This document shows positions 35,462-44,325 of a stretch of 44,325 nucleotides of DNA, one piece after another (the stretch's first letter is position 1; each line of letters opens with the position of its first letter). The notes under the pieces were generated by a model. The model made no database searches and was not told where the DNA came from. It saw only the letters and a list, made by a program, of their open reading frames with translations. This DNA is from Hirschia sp. GTDB taxonomy: Bacteria; Pseudomonadota; Alphaproteobacteria; Caulobacterales; Hyphomonadaceae. The stretch is taken from NCBI GenBank assembly GCA_002709235.1, contig PAQI01000037.1, positions 1 through 44,325 of the forward strand. Direction: 5' to 3'. Position numbers and translations under genes: made by a program.

Positions 35462-37441
35462 CTAAACGTCCAGCTCTTCAACGAAGCTGGCATTTTCCTG
35501 GATGAACTTGAAGCGGTGTTCGGCCTTCTTGCCCATCAGGGTTTCAACCAGTTCACCGGGGCCTTCCAGACCGTTTGGAAGGGAGACACGCGCCAATGTG
35601 CGGGTTTCCGGGTTCATGGTTGTTTCCTTCAGCTGGGCGGGCATCATTTCACCAAGACCCTTGAAGCGTGAGACCTCAACCTTCTTGTTCTTGAACTCGG
35701 TCGCCATCAGCTCATCCTTGTGCGCATCATCGCGCGCATAGACGGATTTGGACCCGACCGCGAGCTTGTAGAGCGGCGGCATGGCCAGAAAGAGCTGACC
35801 ACTTTCAATGAGGTCAGGCATCTGCTTGTAGAAGAAAGTGATCAGCAGGGCGGCAATATGCGCGCCATCCACATCAGCATCGGTCATGATGATTACGCGT
35901 TCATAGCGCAGATCCGGCAGGTTGAACTTGCGCCCGACCCCGGTTCCCAGTGCCGTGGAGAGGTCATTGAGCTCCACATTCTGCATCAGCTTGTCGGCAC
36001 CCGCAGATGCCACGTTCAGGATCTTTCCGCGCAAGGGCAGGATGGCTTGTGTCTTCCGGTCCCGCGCCTGTTTGGCCGATCCGCCTGCCGAGTCACCCTC
36101 GACGATGAAGATCTCCGTACCTTCAGCAGCAGAATTGGAACAATCCGCCAGCTTGCCCGGCAGACGCAATTTGCGCGTGGCGGACTGTCTGGCGACATCC
36201 TTTTCCTTGCGCCGGCGCAGGCGATGTTCAGCTTGGTCAATCGCCCATTCCAGCAGCTTGGTCGCTTCCTTGGGGGCGGCAGTCAGCCAATGGTCAAACC
36301 GGTCGCGTACCGCGCCCTCAGCCACGCGAAAGCCTTCCGTGGATGACAGCTTGTCCTTGGTCTGGCCCACAAATTCCGGCTCGCGGATGAACACGGACAA
36401 AAGCGCCCCGGCCGTGCCAAGCACATCATCAGCCGTGATCAGAGAGGCCTTCTTCACGCCGGTCAGGTCACCATAGGCGCGCAGTGATTTCGTCAGGGCA
36501 GAGCGCAGGCCCGCCTCATGCGTGCCGCCATCGGGTGTGGGAATGGTGTTACAATAAGAGCGCGTGACACCATCTGCCTCACCAAACCCATTGGCCGACC
36601 AGCACACCGCCCATTCACAGGCGGCTCCCTTGTCCAGGTCAACCCGGCCCGAGAATATCTGGTCTGTGACCAGAGTTTTACCTGCGGCCATTTCCTGCAA
36701 CATGTCCGCCAGGCCGTTGGGATAGTGCAGCACCGCTTCTGCTGGTGTCTCGTCATTTTCGCGCAGCAGTTCCGGGTCGCATTTCCAGAAGATCTGCGCA
36801 CCCTGATGCAGATAGGCCTTTGCCTTCGCCATCTGGTAGAGGCGGGCAGGCTTGAACTTCAGCTTGGGACCGAAGATCTGCTCATCAGGCCGGAATCGCA
36901 CAACGGTACCACGGCGATTGGGAGCAGCACCCTTGAGTTCGATCGGCGCAACGGTCAGCCCGCGCGCAAAATTCTGGACATAGAGCTTGCGGTCACGCGC
37001 AACTTCCACAGACAACCGCTCTGACAGCGCATTGACCACGGAGATCCCCACGCCGTGCAGACCACCGGCGGTCTGATAGGCCTTGTTGGAAAACTTACCC
37101 CCGGCGTGAAGCGTCGTCATGATCACTTCCAGCGCAGACTTGTCCGGGAATTTGGGGTGCGGATCGACAGGAATACCACGCCCATCATCCTTGACGGACA
37201 AAGAGCCGTCCGCGCGCAGATAGACCTCGATCTTGGAAGCATGACCGGCCACGGCTTCATCCATCGAGTTGTCGAGGACTTCGGCAAACAGATGGTGATA
37301 GGCACGTTCATCGGTGCCGCCGACATACATGCCAGGCCGCTTGCGGACGGGTTCCAGTCCCTCAAGGACTTCGATATCCTTGGCTGAATATTCTTTCGAC
37401 GTATTGTCAGTCATGCGCGGCGCTGATCCGTTCTTGGCCAT
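35462..37441 (-). CDS. parE: DNA topoisomerase IV subunit B
   Basis: ATPase subunit of topoisomerase IV, which decatenates daughter chromosomes. The 659-residue protein has the GHKL ATPase motifs EVLDNSMDEAVAG, DDGRGIPVDPHP and GGLHGVGISVVNAL, then the TOPRIM motifs EGDSAGGSAKQARDRKTQAILPLRGKILN and MTDADVDGAHIAALL. The start is the ATG 5-6 bases after GAGGACATC; an earlier in-frame ATG (37489) lacks a site. ParE rather than GyrB is favoured by the short TOPRIM-tail region, the family-like N-terminus EYSAKDIEVLEGLEPVRKRPGMYVGG and the total length. parC is not in the window. Confidence 0.93.
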   Translation of the reverse strand: MAKNGSAPRMTDNTSKEYSAKDIEVLEGLEPVRKRPGMYVGGTDERAYHHLFAEVLDNSMDEAVAGHASKIEVYLRADGSLSVKDDGRGIPVDPHPKFPDKSALEVIMTTLHAGGKFSNKAYQTAGGLHGVGISVVNALSERLSVEVARDRKLYVQNFARGLTVAPIELKGAAPNRRGTVVRFRPDEQIFGPKLKFKPARLYQMAKAKAYLHQGAQIFWKCDPELLRENDETPAEAVLHYPNGLADMLQEMAAGKTLVTDQIFSGRVDLDKGAACEWAVCWSANGFGEADGVTRSYCNTIPTPDGGTHEAGLRSALTKSLRAYGDLTGVKKASLITADDVLGTAGALLSVFIREPEFVGQTKDKLSSTEGFRVAEGAVRDRFDHWLTAAPKEATKLLEWAIDQAEHRLRRRKEKDVARQSATRKLRLPGKLADCSNSAAEGTEIFIVEGDSAGGSAKQARDRKTQAILPLRGKILNVASAGADKLMQNVELNDLSTALGTGVGRKFNLPDLRYERVIIMTDADVDGAHIAALLITFFYKQMPDLIESGQLFLAMPPLYKLAVGSKSVYARDDAHKDELMATEFKNKKVEVSRFKGLGEMMPAQLKETTMNPETRTLARVSLPNGLEGPGELVETLMGKKAEHRFKFIQENASFVEELDV

Positions 37442-37663
37442 GGTGATGTCCTCGCTAGCTGAACTGACGGGACTTGCCCCGCATTGCATTCTGCCAGTCT
37501 GGACATATTCGCGCGACAGGCAAAGCCCTATTCATCAGGGGGCCTCATCCGGTCACGGATATGGATATAACGCTACTGGTTAGGGAAGAAGTGCGTTGCG
37601 CGTCAATACGCAAGAGGGGCGAGCCCCCATTTGACCACAGCTATTCGCAGTCTGCGTGGATGA

Positions 37664-38278
37664 TTACCAGAACAACCAGCGCTTCTTGAGCTGTTTGCGG
37701 CAGCCCTGGATCTGGTGCTCATAGCGGTCAGCATTCGAATGTACACGGTTTGCAACGTCAATCAGCCAGCGCTTGGAACGCCATGTGCCGCGCTGATAGC
37801 CTGCCGGGCCTTCGTGATAGGCCAGGTAATGACCACGATAGTCGAACTGTTTCATGCCGGTCTTGCGGCCGGTCTGATTGACATACCAGCCAATGAAATC
37901 GACGGCATCGTCAAAATCATCGCGTTCTGCGCCATTGTTTCCGGTGCTGCTGCGATATTCATCCCATGTCTGGTCGAGCGCCTGGGCGTATCCATATGCT
38001 GATGACGGGCGCTTCCCCGGCAGCAGGCCCAGCATGCGACGTTCACCGCGCGCAGGCTTCGCATCATGACGAAACCCTGATTCTTGCCGAATAATCGCCA
38101 GCTGAAGTCCCATCGGCGCACCCCATTTCTTGGAGGTCTTGCGGATGGCCGAATACCAGTCCCGATTTTCCTTCAGGATCTCGCATGCATTCTCCTGACG
38201 CTCTGGCGGCGCGGTTGCGCATGCGCCGAGGGCGGAGAGGAAGGCGACGACAAGGAGGTATCTGGCATTCTTGATCAT
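37664..38278 (-). CDS. Lytic transglycosylase (SLT domain) lipoprotein
   Basis: Cleaves the peptidoglycan MurNAc-GlcNAc bond; probably anchored in the outer membrane. The 204-residue precursor has a lipobox LGAC at 17-20. The catalytic Glu66 lies in IIRQESGFRHDA, followed by the substrate-groove segments SSAYGYAQALDQTWDEY and HYLAYHEGPAGYQRGTW, which match the SLT fold. The C-terminus is basic. Lies between parE and an exported unknown, all on the minus strand, with gaps too large to call an operon confidently. Confidence 0.88.
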   Translation of the reverse strand: MIKNARYLLVVAFLSALGACATAPPERQENACEILKENRDWYSAIRKTSKKWGAPMGLQLAIIRQESGFRHDAKPARGERRMLGLLPGKRPSSAYGYAQALDQTWDEYRSSTGNNGAERDDFDDAVDFIGWYVNQTGRKTGMKQFDYRGHYLAYHEGPAGYQRGTWRSKRWLIDVANRVHSNADRYEHQIQGCRKQLKKRWLFW

Positions 38279-38399
38279 GGGTGCACCATAACCTGTTCAG
38301 GTTAAATCTCAGGCCAAACCGATTCATCAAATTGCTCAAATCCTCTTTGCGGATCAGCAAGGGGTAAACCGGCCCAGATATGAGCAACAGCCTGTTTTC

Positions 38400-38882
38400 T
38401 CAGTTTTCCCTGAGGGCGTAATAACCGGTCAGAAAGCGTGCCTGACATTCAGCAAGATCTGCGGGAATCTCAAGCTCGTGCTGGCCAGCAGCCAGCAATA
38501 GTGTGCCAGTGACGCGCGTCACGATGTCATCAGCGCTGGCATAGGCATCGGGTGCACCGATCATGACGATATCGGAGAACAGCAGGTCGTCAGCCTCATA
38601 TTCGGCAAGGGCTGTGGTGCAGCCATCAGCCGCCGGGGCAATCTCCCACATGGCTTCAAATCCAACCTTGTCGTCTGACTGCAGTGCGGCCTCACCGAAG
38701 TAAAGCTGCATGGAATCTTCCTCGCCCGGAACCAGCAGATATGCCGTGGTGACCGGACGTGGTGCATCGTCAGCGATAAGCGGCGATTGTTGCGCCTGGG
38801 CGGGAAGGGTTGCGCATAGTGCGATGAAACTGGCCAGACAGGTCTTCAGCAGGGGGCTCATGGCGAATTTGAAACGGATCAT
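38400..38882 (-). CDS. Exported protein of unknown function
   Basis: I do not recognise a family. The start is the ATG 7 bases after GAGGAG; upstream ATGs in the same frame lack ribosome-binding sites. The 160-residue precursor has a signal peptide (MIRFKFAMSPLLKTCLASFIALCATLPAQA, cut before QQ). The acidic mature protein has two cysteines (about residues 104 and 148), which could form a disulphide. The segment PVTTAYLLVPGEEDSMQLYFGE may be beta-rich. Probably periplasmic. Confidence 0.75.
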   Translation of the reverse strand: MIRFKFAMSPLLKTCLASFIALCATLPAQAQQSPLIADDAPRPVTTAYLLVPGEEDSMQLYFGEAALQSDDKVGFEAMWEIAPAADGCTTALAEYEADDLLFSDIVMIGAPDAYASADDIVTRVTGTLLLAAGQHELEIPADLAECQARFLTGYYALREN

Positions 38883-39018
38883 ATTGCGTCTCCTCATCTC
38901 TACACGGGGGCTTTGTCGACACGTCGGAATGTCCGATATCACGATCGGGTCTCGGTGACGATTTACCATATGTGCAAGGTTCAGCGACAGCAGTTAATGC
39001 AGGCATATTCGCCTCAAC

Positions 39019-39048
39019 AAAAAAGAGCCGGCTGTTGAGCCGGCTCTT
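39019..39048 (-). terminator. Rho-independent terminator of glnA
   Basis: On the minus strand an 8-bp perfect stem GAGCCGGC / GCCGGCTC with a 6-base loop is followed by six T. It lies 26 bp after the glnA stop. Confidence 0.92.
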
Positions 39049-39074
39049 TCGCGTTTCGAACTGACAAGATCAGA

Positions 39075-40478
39075 TCAGCACTTGTAGTACATCTCGAACT
39101 CGACCGGGTGAGGGTGAAGTTCAAGGTTCATGACTTCTTCCATCTTCAGATCGATGTAAGCGTCGATCTGGTCGTCATCGAACACACCGCCTGCTTTCAG
39201 GAACTCACGGTCGCCATCAAGGCTTTGAAGAGCTTCACGCAGTGAACCACAAACCTGTGGGATCATCTTGGCTTCTTCTGGCGGCAGGTCGTAAAGGTCC
39301 TTGTCCATGGCGTCGCCAGGGTGGATCTTGTTCTGGATACCGTCCAGGCCGGCCATCAGCAGCGCTGCGTAAGCCAGGTATGGGTTTGCACCCGGGTCAG
39401 GGAAGCGGGTTTCGATACGCTTGGCTTTTGGCGAAGAACCGTAAGGAATACGGATCGAGGCAGAGCGGTTACGTGCCGAATAGGCCAGCATCACAGGTGC
39501 TTCATAGCCGGGGACCAGACGCTTGTAGGAGTTGGTCAGCGGGTTTGTCAGCGCGTTCAGTGCCTTGGCGTGCTTGATGATACCGCCAATGTAGTAAAGG
39601 CAGGTCTCGGACAGGTCAGCATAGCCGTCGCCAGCAAATGTTGGCTTGCCGTCTTTCCAGATCGACTGGTGCACGTGCATGCCGGAACCGTTGTCCTTGT
39701 ACATTGGCTTGGGCATGAATGTGGCGGTCTTGCCGTAGGATGCAGCCACGTTGTGGACCACATATTTGTATTCCTGCGTGCGGTCTGCCATTTCCAGCAG
39801 CTCGCCGAAGACCATGCCAAGCTCGTGCTGGCCAGGTGCAACTTCGTGGTGCTGCTTCTCTGGCTTCATGCCGAGCTCAGCCATCACGGTCAGCATTTCA
39901 GAACGCATGTCCTGGCACATGTCGACAGGCGGGACGGGGAAGTAACCGCCCTTTGGACCGGGGCGGTGGCCCATGTTTCCGGTCTCATAGGACTTGGCCG
40001 AGTTCACCGGCAGTTCCGTGGAGTCAAAGGAGTAGCCCGTGTTGTGCGGCTCGATCGACCATTTGACGTCGTCAAAGACGAAGAATTCTGGCTCTGGACC
40101 GAAATAGGCCGTGTCACCAATACCGGTGGATTTCAGGTAGTCCATGGCGTTCTTGGCGGAGGAACGCGGGTCACGGTTATAGCGTGTCATCGTGCCCGGG
40201 TTCAGGATGTCACACATCAGCGTGACGGTGGTTTCCTGGAAGAACGGGTCTACCTTGGCCGTTGAAGCATCAGGCATCAGAACCATGTCTGACTCGTTGA
40301 TGGCCTTCCAGCCAGCAATGGAGGAACCATCAAACATGGTGCCGTCAACGAACATGTCTTCGTCAACTGCATCCGCAGTAAACGTGACGTGCTGCAGTTT
40401 CCCGCGAACATCGGTAAAGCGCAGGTCAACGTAACTTGCGTCTTTTTCCTTGATTAGCTTCAGTACGTTTTCGGACAC
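39075..40478 (-). CDS. glnA: Glutamine synthetase type I
   Basis: Makes glutamine from glutamate, ammonia and ATP. Conserved segments are [80 protein letters not shown] and [11 protein letters not shown]. The adenylylation tyrosine is in [16 protein letters not shown], so GlnE control is likely. I place the start at GTG 40478, giving 467 residues close to E. coli GlnA. An AAGGAGG site lies 5 bases upstream of that GTG, whereas the in-frame ATG at 40502 has no site. Downstream of glnB on the same strand, the usual nitrogen-control pair. Confidence 0.96.
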   Translation of the reverse strand: MSENVLKLIKEKDASYVDLRFTDVRGKLQHVTFTADAVDEDMFVDGTMFDGSSIAGWKAINESDMVLMPDASTAKVDPFFQETTVTLMCDILNPGTMTRYNRDPRSSAKNAMDYLKSTGIGDTAYFGPEPEFFVFDDVKWSIEPHNTGYSFDSTELPVNSAKSYETGNMGHRPGPKGGYFPVPPVDMCQDMRSEMLTVMAELGMKPEKQHHEVAPGQHELGMVFGELLEMADRTQEYKYVVHNVAASYGKTATFMPKPMYKDNGSGMHVHQSIWKDGKPTFAGDGYADLSETCLYYIGGIIKHAKALNALTNPLTNSYKRLVPGYEAPVMLAYSARNRSASIRIPYGSSPKAKRIETRFPDPGANPYLAYAALLMAGLDGIQNKIHPGDAMDKDLYDLPPEEAKMIPQVCGSLREALQSLDGDREFLKAGGVFDDDQIDAYIDLKMEEVMNLELHPHPVEFEMYYKC

Positions 40479-40583
40479 GGAGGCCTCCTTGGTAAGTGCC
40501 ATTGTTTATTATTTCAGGTCAGCTGGCCTGTCGCTTCGACTAACCATATTTGCATATGGCCCGCCAGCTGCTTGATGCGGATT

Positions 40584-40949
<366 letters not shown>

Positions 40950-41133
40950 CTATATTCGAAAGTGCATACGCTGGCGAATTTGCGACCGGTCTAGCGCAAT
41001 AATTTACCGCGACAACAGGGTATAAACCCCAACCTTGGCTGTTCTTGCCTGCGCGTGCCTGAAGCATGGGCGCCCCCGCCCAAGAATTGTTCGATTAGCA
41101 TTGATAACGAGCGTGCTTTTTGTTGCAATCTCT

Positions 41134-41148
41134 AAGGAACTGTTCCTT
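41134..41148. promoter_or_regulatory. 15-bp palindrome in the nnr promoter region
   Basis: AAGGAACTGTTCCTT has perfect 7-bp arms around one base. A perfect -10 TATAAT follows at 41153-41158, so the palindrome covers the -35/spacer area of the likely promoter. It may be an operator; the regulator is unknown. Confidence 0.45.
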
Positions 41149-41195
41149 GTCCTATAATCATCAAAGGACGACAGTCCTCAAGGGGTAGCGTAACA

Positions 41196-42743
41196 ATGTA
41201 TCGAGTATTGAGCCGGGATCAGATGGCAACAGCTGAAAAGCTGGCAATGGCGGCAGGGCGATCCCGGGAAAGTCTCATCCAAATCGCAAGCACAGCCTGT
41301 GCGGCGCAAATCCTGAAACGCTGGCCTTATGAACATGTCATCATCTTGTGCGGTCCGGGCGGAAATGGAACGGATGGTCTCGTCATCGCAAAACAACTGC
41401 AATCCGAAGAACGTGATGTACATGTGATCTTCTATGACCCCAGCGGAGACGGTCAGGCGCTGACGCCAGCGCTCGAATTGTCGGGCTGGGAAGGGGAGGT
41501 CAATGTCTTCGATGATGGTTTCGACGGCGATTTCAGTCAGATCTTCAATGATTTCGAGCAGGATTTCATCTTTGTGGATGCCTTGTTCGGTATCGGCCTC
41601 AACAGGGCGCTGGAAGGCAAGGTGAAGGCGCTCGTAGAGGCGGTCATCGCGGCAGAGGCACCCGTCTTGTCTGTCGATGTGCCCTCCGGTCTCAACGGCG
41701 ATCATTCGGATCTGCCAGGCACTTTTATTCGCGCGGATGTCACAGTGACGTTCGAAGCGCTCAAGCCAGTTCATCTGCTTGAGCCAGCGGCGAGCACATG
41801 CGGGGAACTGGTCGTTGTTCCACTCAAATTGGGTGAGGACATTATCCAGAGCACTGGCCCACAGGCACGGGTCAACGATCCAGATGGCTGGAGTGCGGCT
41901 CTACCATGGCCCACACGAAGCGATCACAAGCACAAGCGTGGGCGACTGGGGGTTATCTCCGGCCCTGCAGGTTCAACGGGGGCTGCCAGGATGGCGGCAC
42001 TGGCGGGCCTGAGAATGGGCGCAGGTGTCGTGACCATGTATGCAGCGCCAGATGCTTTGAGAGAGCTATCCTACAATAATCTGGAAATCATGAATCAGGT
42101 TTACGCCAGGCAATCGGAATTGTCTGACAAGCTGGCCAAAACAGATGTGGTCATTGTCGGCCCGGCATCCGGCCTGACCGTCGAGACCCGTCAGCATGTG
42201 CTCTCCTGTCTGCGCGCATCCAGGAAAATGGTCATCGATGCGGATGCATTGAGCGTCTTTTCGGAGGATCCGCGCACCCTGATGGAGGGACTGCATGCTG
42301 AATGTGTGCTGACACCCCATGTCGGTGAATTCGAACGCATATTTCCTGAGCTTCTGTCTTCATCGGTCAATCGCATGGAGGCTGTTCGCAAGGCACAGGC
42401 GCGTGCGGGTTGCACGATCCTGCTCAAGGGGGCCGATACGATCATCAGCGCCGGGCAGGAGCGCCAGACCGTTGATGTGCACGGATCGCCCTGGCTGGCG
42501 ACCGCGGGCTCGGGCGATGTGCTGGCCGGGATGATTGGCGGATTGATGACGCAGGGCATGCCAGCCTATGAGGCCGCATGTGCTGCTGTCTGGATGCATG
42601 GTGAAGCCTCGCTTCAGCTGGGGCCGGGACTGATCGCGGGTGATCTGATTTCGCAGATACCAGCTGTCCTGAAATCGCTCTATCAACAATCAGAACCAGG
42701 CAGGACAGACCGACGCAGCAAGGTCATCACCACCTTCAGCTGA
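41196..42743 (+). CDS. nnr: Bifunctional NAD(P)H-hydrate epimerase / ADP-dependent dehydratase
   Basis: Repairs damaged NADHX/NADPHX: the N-terminal YjeF_N domain epimerises and the C-terminal ribokinase-like domain dehydrates with ADP. The 515-residue length fits the fused enzyme. The first domain shows the nucleotide-loop GPGGNGTDGLVIAKQL (usually GPGNNGGDG, so two changes) and FVDALFGIGLNRALEG with SVDVPSGLNGD. The second (from about 245) shows HKHKRGRLGVISGPAGSTGAARMAALAGLRMGAG and the catalytic GSGDVLAGMIGGL. An AAGGGG site precedes the ATG. Next to glnB as commonly seen in alphaproteobacteria. Confidence 0.94.
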   Translation: MYRVLSRDQMATAEKLAMAAGRSRESLIQIASTACAAQILKRWPYEHVIILCGPGGNGTDGLVIAKQLQSEERDVHVIFYDPSGDGQALTPALELSGWEGEVNVFDDGFDGDFSQIFNDFEQDFIFVDALFGIGLNRALEGKVKALVEAVIAAEAPVLSVDVPSGLNGDHSDLPGTFIRADVTVTFEALKPVHLLEPAASTCGELVVVPLKLGEDIIQSTGPQARVNDPDGWSAALPWPTRSDHKHKRGRLGVISGPAGSTGAARMAALAGLRMGAGVVTMYAAPDALRELSYNNLEIMNQVYARQSELSDKLAKTDVVIVGPASGLTVETRQHVLSCLRASRKMVIDADALSVFSEDPRTLMEGLHAECVLTPHVGEFERIFPELLSSSVNRMEAVRKAQARAGCTILLKGADTIISAGQERQTVDVHGSPWLATAGSGDVLAGMIGGLMTQGMPAYEAACAAVWMHGEASLQLGPGLIAGDLISQIPAVLKSLYQQSEPGRTDRRSKVITTFS

Positions 42744-42796
42744 CATGCTGAAAACACAGGCTGAAAACACGGTCTGCAAGTTTTTTCACGCAGGTC

Positions 42797-42827
42797 TTGA
42801 GTTTTTGCGCGTTTGCACCTTTATAAC
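42797..42827 (+). promoter_or_regulatory. Probable promoter of tRNA-Leu
   Basis: TTGAGT (42797-42802) and TATAAC (42822-42827) with a 19-base spacer, or TTATAA with 18. The -10 ends 13 bases before the mature tRNA. Confidence 0.45.
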
Positions 42828-42840
42828 GCGCTTCCAATGT

Positions 42841-42925
42841 GCGGATGTGGCGAAATTGGTAGACGCACCAGATTTAGGTTCTGGCGCTGAGAGGCGTGGG
42901 GGTTCAAGTCCCTCCATCCGCACCA
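42841..42925 (+). tRNA. tRNA-Leu (anticodon UAG)
   Basis: The acceptor arms GCGGATG and CATCCGC pair perfectly, followed by discriminator A and an encoded CCA. The anticodon stem CCAGA / TCTGG encloses the seven-base loop TTTAGGT, giving anticodon TAG at 42875-42877. The long variable arm and the T-loop GGTTCAAGTCC are typical of leucine tRNAs. It reads CUA and, by wobble, other CUN codons. Confidence 0.97.
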
Positions 42926-42984
42926 TTGGGAAATTACGGGCGAAATGACCTGATCCCCCAGTTACAGTTTATACCAGTCACCGT

Positions 42985-43827
42985 TCAAAGACGTTCAGCG
43001 TGCCATTTCACGTGCTCGGCCATGAAGGTCGAGATGAAATAATAGGAATGGTCATAGCCTTCCTGCATGCGGATCGTGGCTTTCTGTCCAGATTTCTCGC
43101 AGGCCTCTTTCAGCAATTGCGATTTGAGCTGGTCTTCTAGAAAGCCATCGGCTGTGCCCTGGTCAACCAGCAGGTCAGGCACTTTTGCGCCATCCTCGAT
43201 CAGCGCGCAGGCATCATAGTCACGCCAAAGATCCTTGTCGTCAGCCCCCAGATAACCGCCTAGCGCCTTCTCGCCCCAGGGACAGTTGAGCGGCGAGACA
43301 ATCGGCGCGAATGCAGACACAGAGCGATAGGTGTCCGCATTGCGTAGCCCGATGGTCAGCGCGCCATGCCCCCCCATGGAATGACCGGTAATGCCCTGCC
43401 GGTTGAGATCGACCGGATAGTGCTCCGCCACAAAGGCAGGCAGCTCTTTTTCGATATAGTCCCGCATCCGGTAATGCGTCTTGAAAGGCGGCTCCAGCGC
43501 ATTGACGTAAAAGCCCGCACCCAGCCCGAAATCATAGGCACCTTCAGGATCATCCGGCACACCATCCCCACGCGGCGAGGTATCGGGCGCAATGAAGATA
43601 ATCCCATGCTCTGCACATGCCGCGCGATACTCGCCCTTGTCGGTGACATTGGCATGGGTGCAGGTCAGCCCGGACAGATACCAGAGCACAGGCAGCTTCG
43701 CGCCATGCTCATGATCGGGAATATAGATGGAAAATGTCATATCCGTCCCGGTCGCGGAGGATGCGTGTTTTACCACACCCTGCACACCGCCATGACTGCG
43801 ATTGGTCGAAAGCGTTTCGTGGGTCAT
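42985..43827 (-). CDS. fghA: S-formylglutathione hydrolase
   Basis: Hydrolyses S-formylglutathione to formate and glutathione in glutathione-dependent formaldehyde detoxification. The 280-residue esterase D-type protein has LPVLWYLSGLTCTHANVTDKGEYR, APDTSPRGDGVPDD, the nucleophile motif GHSMGGHGAL, DQGTADGFLEDQL and the histidine in GYDHSYYF. The start is the ATG about 8 bases after AAGGAAAC; earlier in-frame ATGs fall in the repeat region. The glutathione-dependent formaldehyde dehydrogenase partner is not in the window. Confidence 0.93.
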   Translation of the reverse strand: MTHETLSTNRSHGGVQGVVKHASSATGTDMTFSIYIPDHEHGAKLPVLWYLSGLTCTHANVTDKGEYRAACAEHGIIFIAPDTSPRGDGVPDDPEGAYDFGLGAGFYVNALEPPFKTHYRMRDYIEKELPAFVAEHYPVDLNRQGITGHSMGGHGALTIGLRNADTYRSVSAFAPIVSPLNCPWGEKALGGYLGADDKDLWRDYDACALIEDGAKVPDLLVDQGTADGFLEDQLKSQLLKEACEKSGQKATIRMQEGYDHSYYFISTFMAEHVKWHAERL

Positions 43828-43845
43828 ATATCTGTTTCCTTGTAT

Positions 43846-43986
43846 CCATCCTTCGAGACGGGCCCCCTCAGTCCTTCGAGACGCTGCTGCGCAGCTCCTC
43901 AGGATGAGGGGCAACCACCAATCCTCATCCTGAGGAGGGCAAAGCCCGTCTCGAAGGATGGAAGCCACCCGTCTCGAAGGACGAGG
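43846..43986. repeat. Nested inverted-repeat element (REP/BIME-like)
   Basis: The outer arms CCATCCTTCGAGACGGGC (43846-43863) and its exact complement (43944-43961) enclose inner arms CTCCTCAGGATGAGG (43895-43909) and its exact complement (43923-43937). Extra copies of the CCTTCGAGACG core occur at 43872-43882 and, reversed, at 43970-43980. The same core motif is familiar to me as an interspersed intergenic repeat in alphaproteobacterial genomes. It lies in the fghA leader. Confidence 0.8.
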
Positions 43987-43992
43987 CGTTTC

Positions 43993-44304
43993 TCAATCAT
44001 CTCGCATCTTGCGGCGACGCGATGCCAATGCAGGCAAATCATCAAACCGCCCTGCAATCACGGCTTCCTTCTTGTCCCGTCTCCAACCCTTGAGCTGCCG
44101 CTCAAACGCAACAGCCTGAACAGCGTCGGGAAATTGTGCGCACCATGCCAGTTCAACGGGCCGCCGCGATCGGGTCCATGCATCTTCATAGGTGCCCACA
44201 TTGTGTTCAGCGACCCGTGTCTCGATGTCGTCTCCACGATAGAAGCCGACATAATATTTTCCGTCAGCGCATCTGAGTATTTAGACCCAAACCTCTGTTC
44301 CCAT
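43993..44304 (-). pseudogene. GIY-YIG nuclease-like gene with in-frame stop at the first signature tyrosine
   Basis: From the ATG at 44304, which follows a GAGGGG site, the reading is MGTEVWV, stop (TAA at 44281-44283), ILRCADGKYYVGFYRGDD and onward. Family members begin VYILRCADG, so the stop replaces the first signature tyrosine. The remaining frame stays open to 43993 with VELAWCAQFPDAVQAVAFERQLKGW and KEAVIAGRFDDLPALA, well conserved for UPF0213/GIY-YIG proteins. A TAT or TAC to TAA change explains it. Either a very recent pseudogene, a sequencing error, or translation from an internal start that would lack the GIY half. No other start with a site is visible. Confidence 0.8.
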
Positions 44305-44325
44305 AATGCGCACCCCTCGCATCGG

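Noticed and set aside
39321-40265. Long open frame antisense to glnA
   Set aside because: Its translation is rich in His, Gln, Val and Arg without recognisable motifs, and glnA on the other strand is fully conserved; a codon-bias shadow.
42746-42771. Direct repeat GCTGAAAACACAG / GCTGAAAACACGG after nnr
   Set aside because: Two short copies only, no array and no spacer structure; not a CRISPR and probably chance.
42745-42948. Small open frame running through tRNA-Leu
   Set aside because: The tRNA folds perfectly and explains the sequence; the frame has no ribosome-binding site or homologous look.

Overview
The window looks like a chromosomal segment of a free-living, probably marine alphaproteobacterium close to the Hyphomonadaceae/Caulobacterales. 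I base this on moderately high G+C, on the gene orders glnA-glnB-nnr, recG/DUF502 and sdhE-mfd, on a PopA-like REC-REC-GGDEF protein, on CtrA-like TTAA motifs, and on TonB-dependent uptake with tandem S9 peptidases. There is no rRNA, IS element, prophage or CRISPR array. The taxonomic placement is inference.

Layout. 1-3429: tightly overlapped housekeeping operon pyrE(partial)-pdxJ-acpS-rnc-era, followed by a small membrane protein. 3885-8738 (minus): a four-gene operon with photolyase first, then an amine-oxidase-like flavoprotein, DUF1365 and a CFA-synthase-like methyltransferase. An ECF-sigma-like promoter motif (TGATCC-N18-TATCCT) lies in front. 8905-12755: hldE, a DUF3089 protein and a DUF502 membrane protein. 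12762-19560: recG, a lipoprotein, sdhE and mfd. 19567-26075: a probable nutrient-uptake locus with 3-hydroxybutyrate dehydrogenase, a TonB-dependent receptor, a TetR regulator, an alpha/beta hydrolase and an MFS transporter. It carries a repeated 18-bp palindrome (TTTCAAC-N4-GTTGAAA), the probable TetR operator. 26063-29493: a PopA-like protein with a dead GGDEF site but intact I-site, a candidate small RNA with a strong terminator, transaldolase, and an active-looking diguanylate cyclase without an I-site. 29653-35426: a DEAD-box helicase and two tandem S9-family exported peptidases. 35462-40922: parE, a lytic transglycosylase lipoprotein, an exported unknown, glnA and glnB. 41196-44325: NAD(P)H-hydrate repair enzyme, tRNA-Leu(UAG), S-formylglutathione hydrolase, a nested inverted repeat, and a GIY-YIG gene broken by a stop codon at its first signature tyrosine.

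How the genes work together. The photolyase operon resembles the singlet-oxygen (RpoE/ChrR-type) response of Rhodobacter, where CFA-like and amine-oxidase-like proteins make methylated or furan fatty acids. The methyltransferase here has lost two of the bicarbonate-binding residues of true cyclopropane synthases. The TetR/receptor/hydrolase/MFS set looks like a regulon for importing and hydrolysing an ester or lactone. The PopA-like protein and the neighbouring cyclase suggest c-di-GMP control of the cell cycle. These three regions hold the most interesting material.
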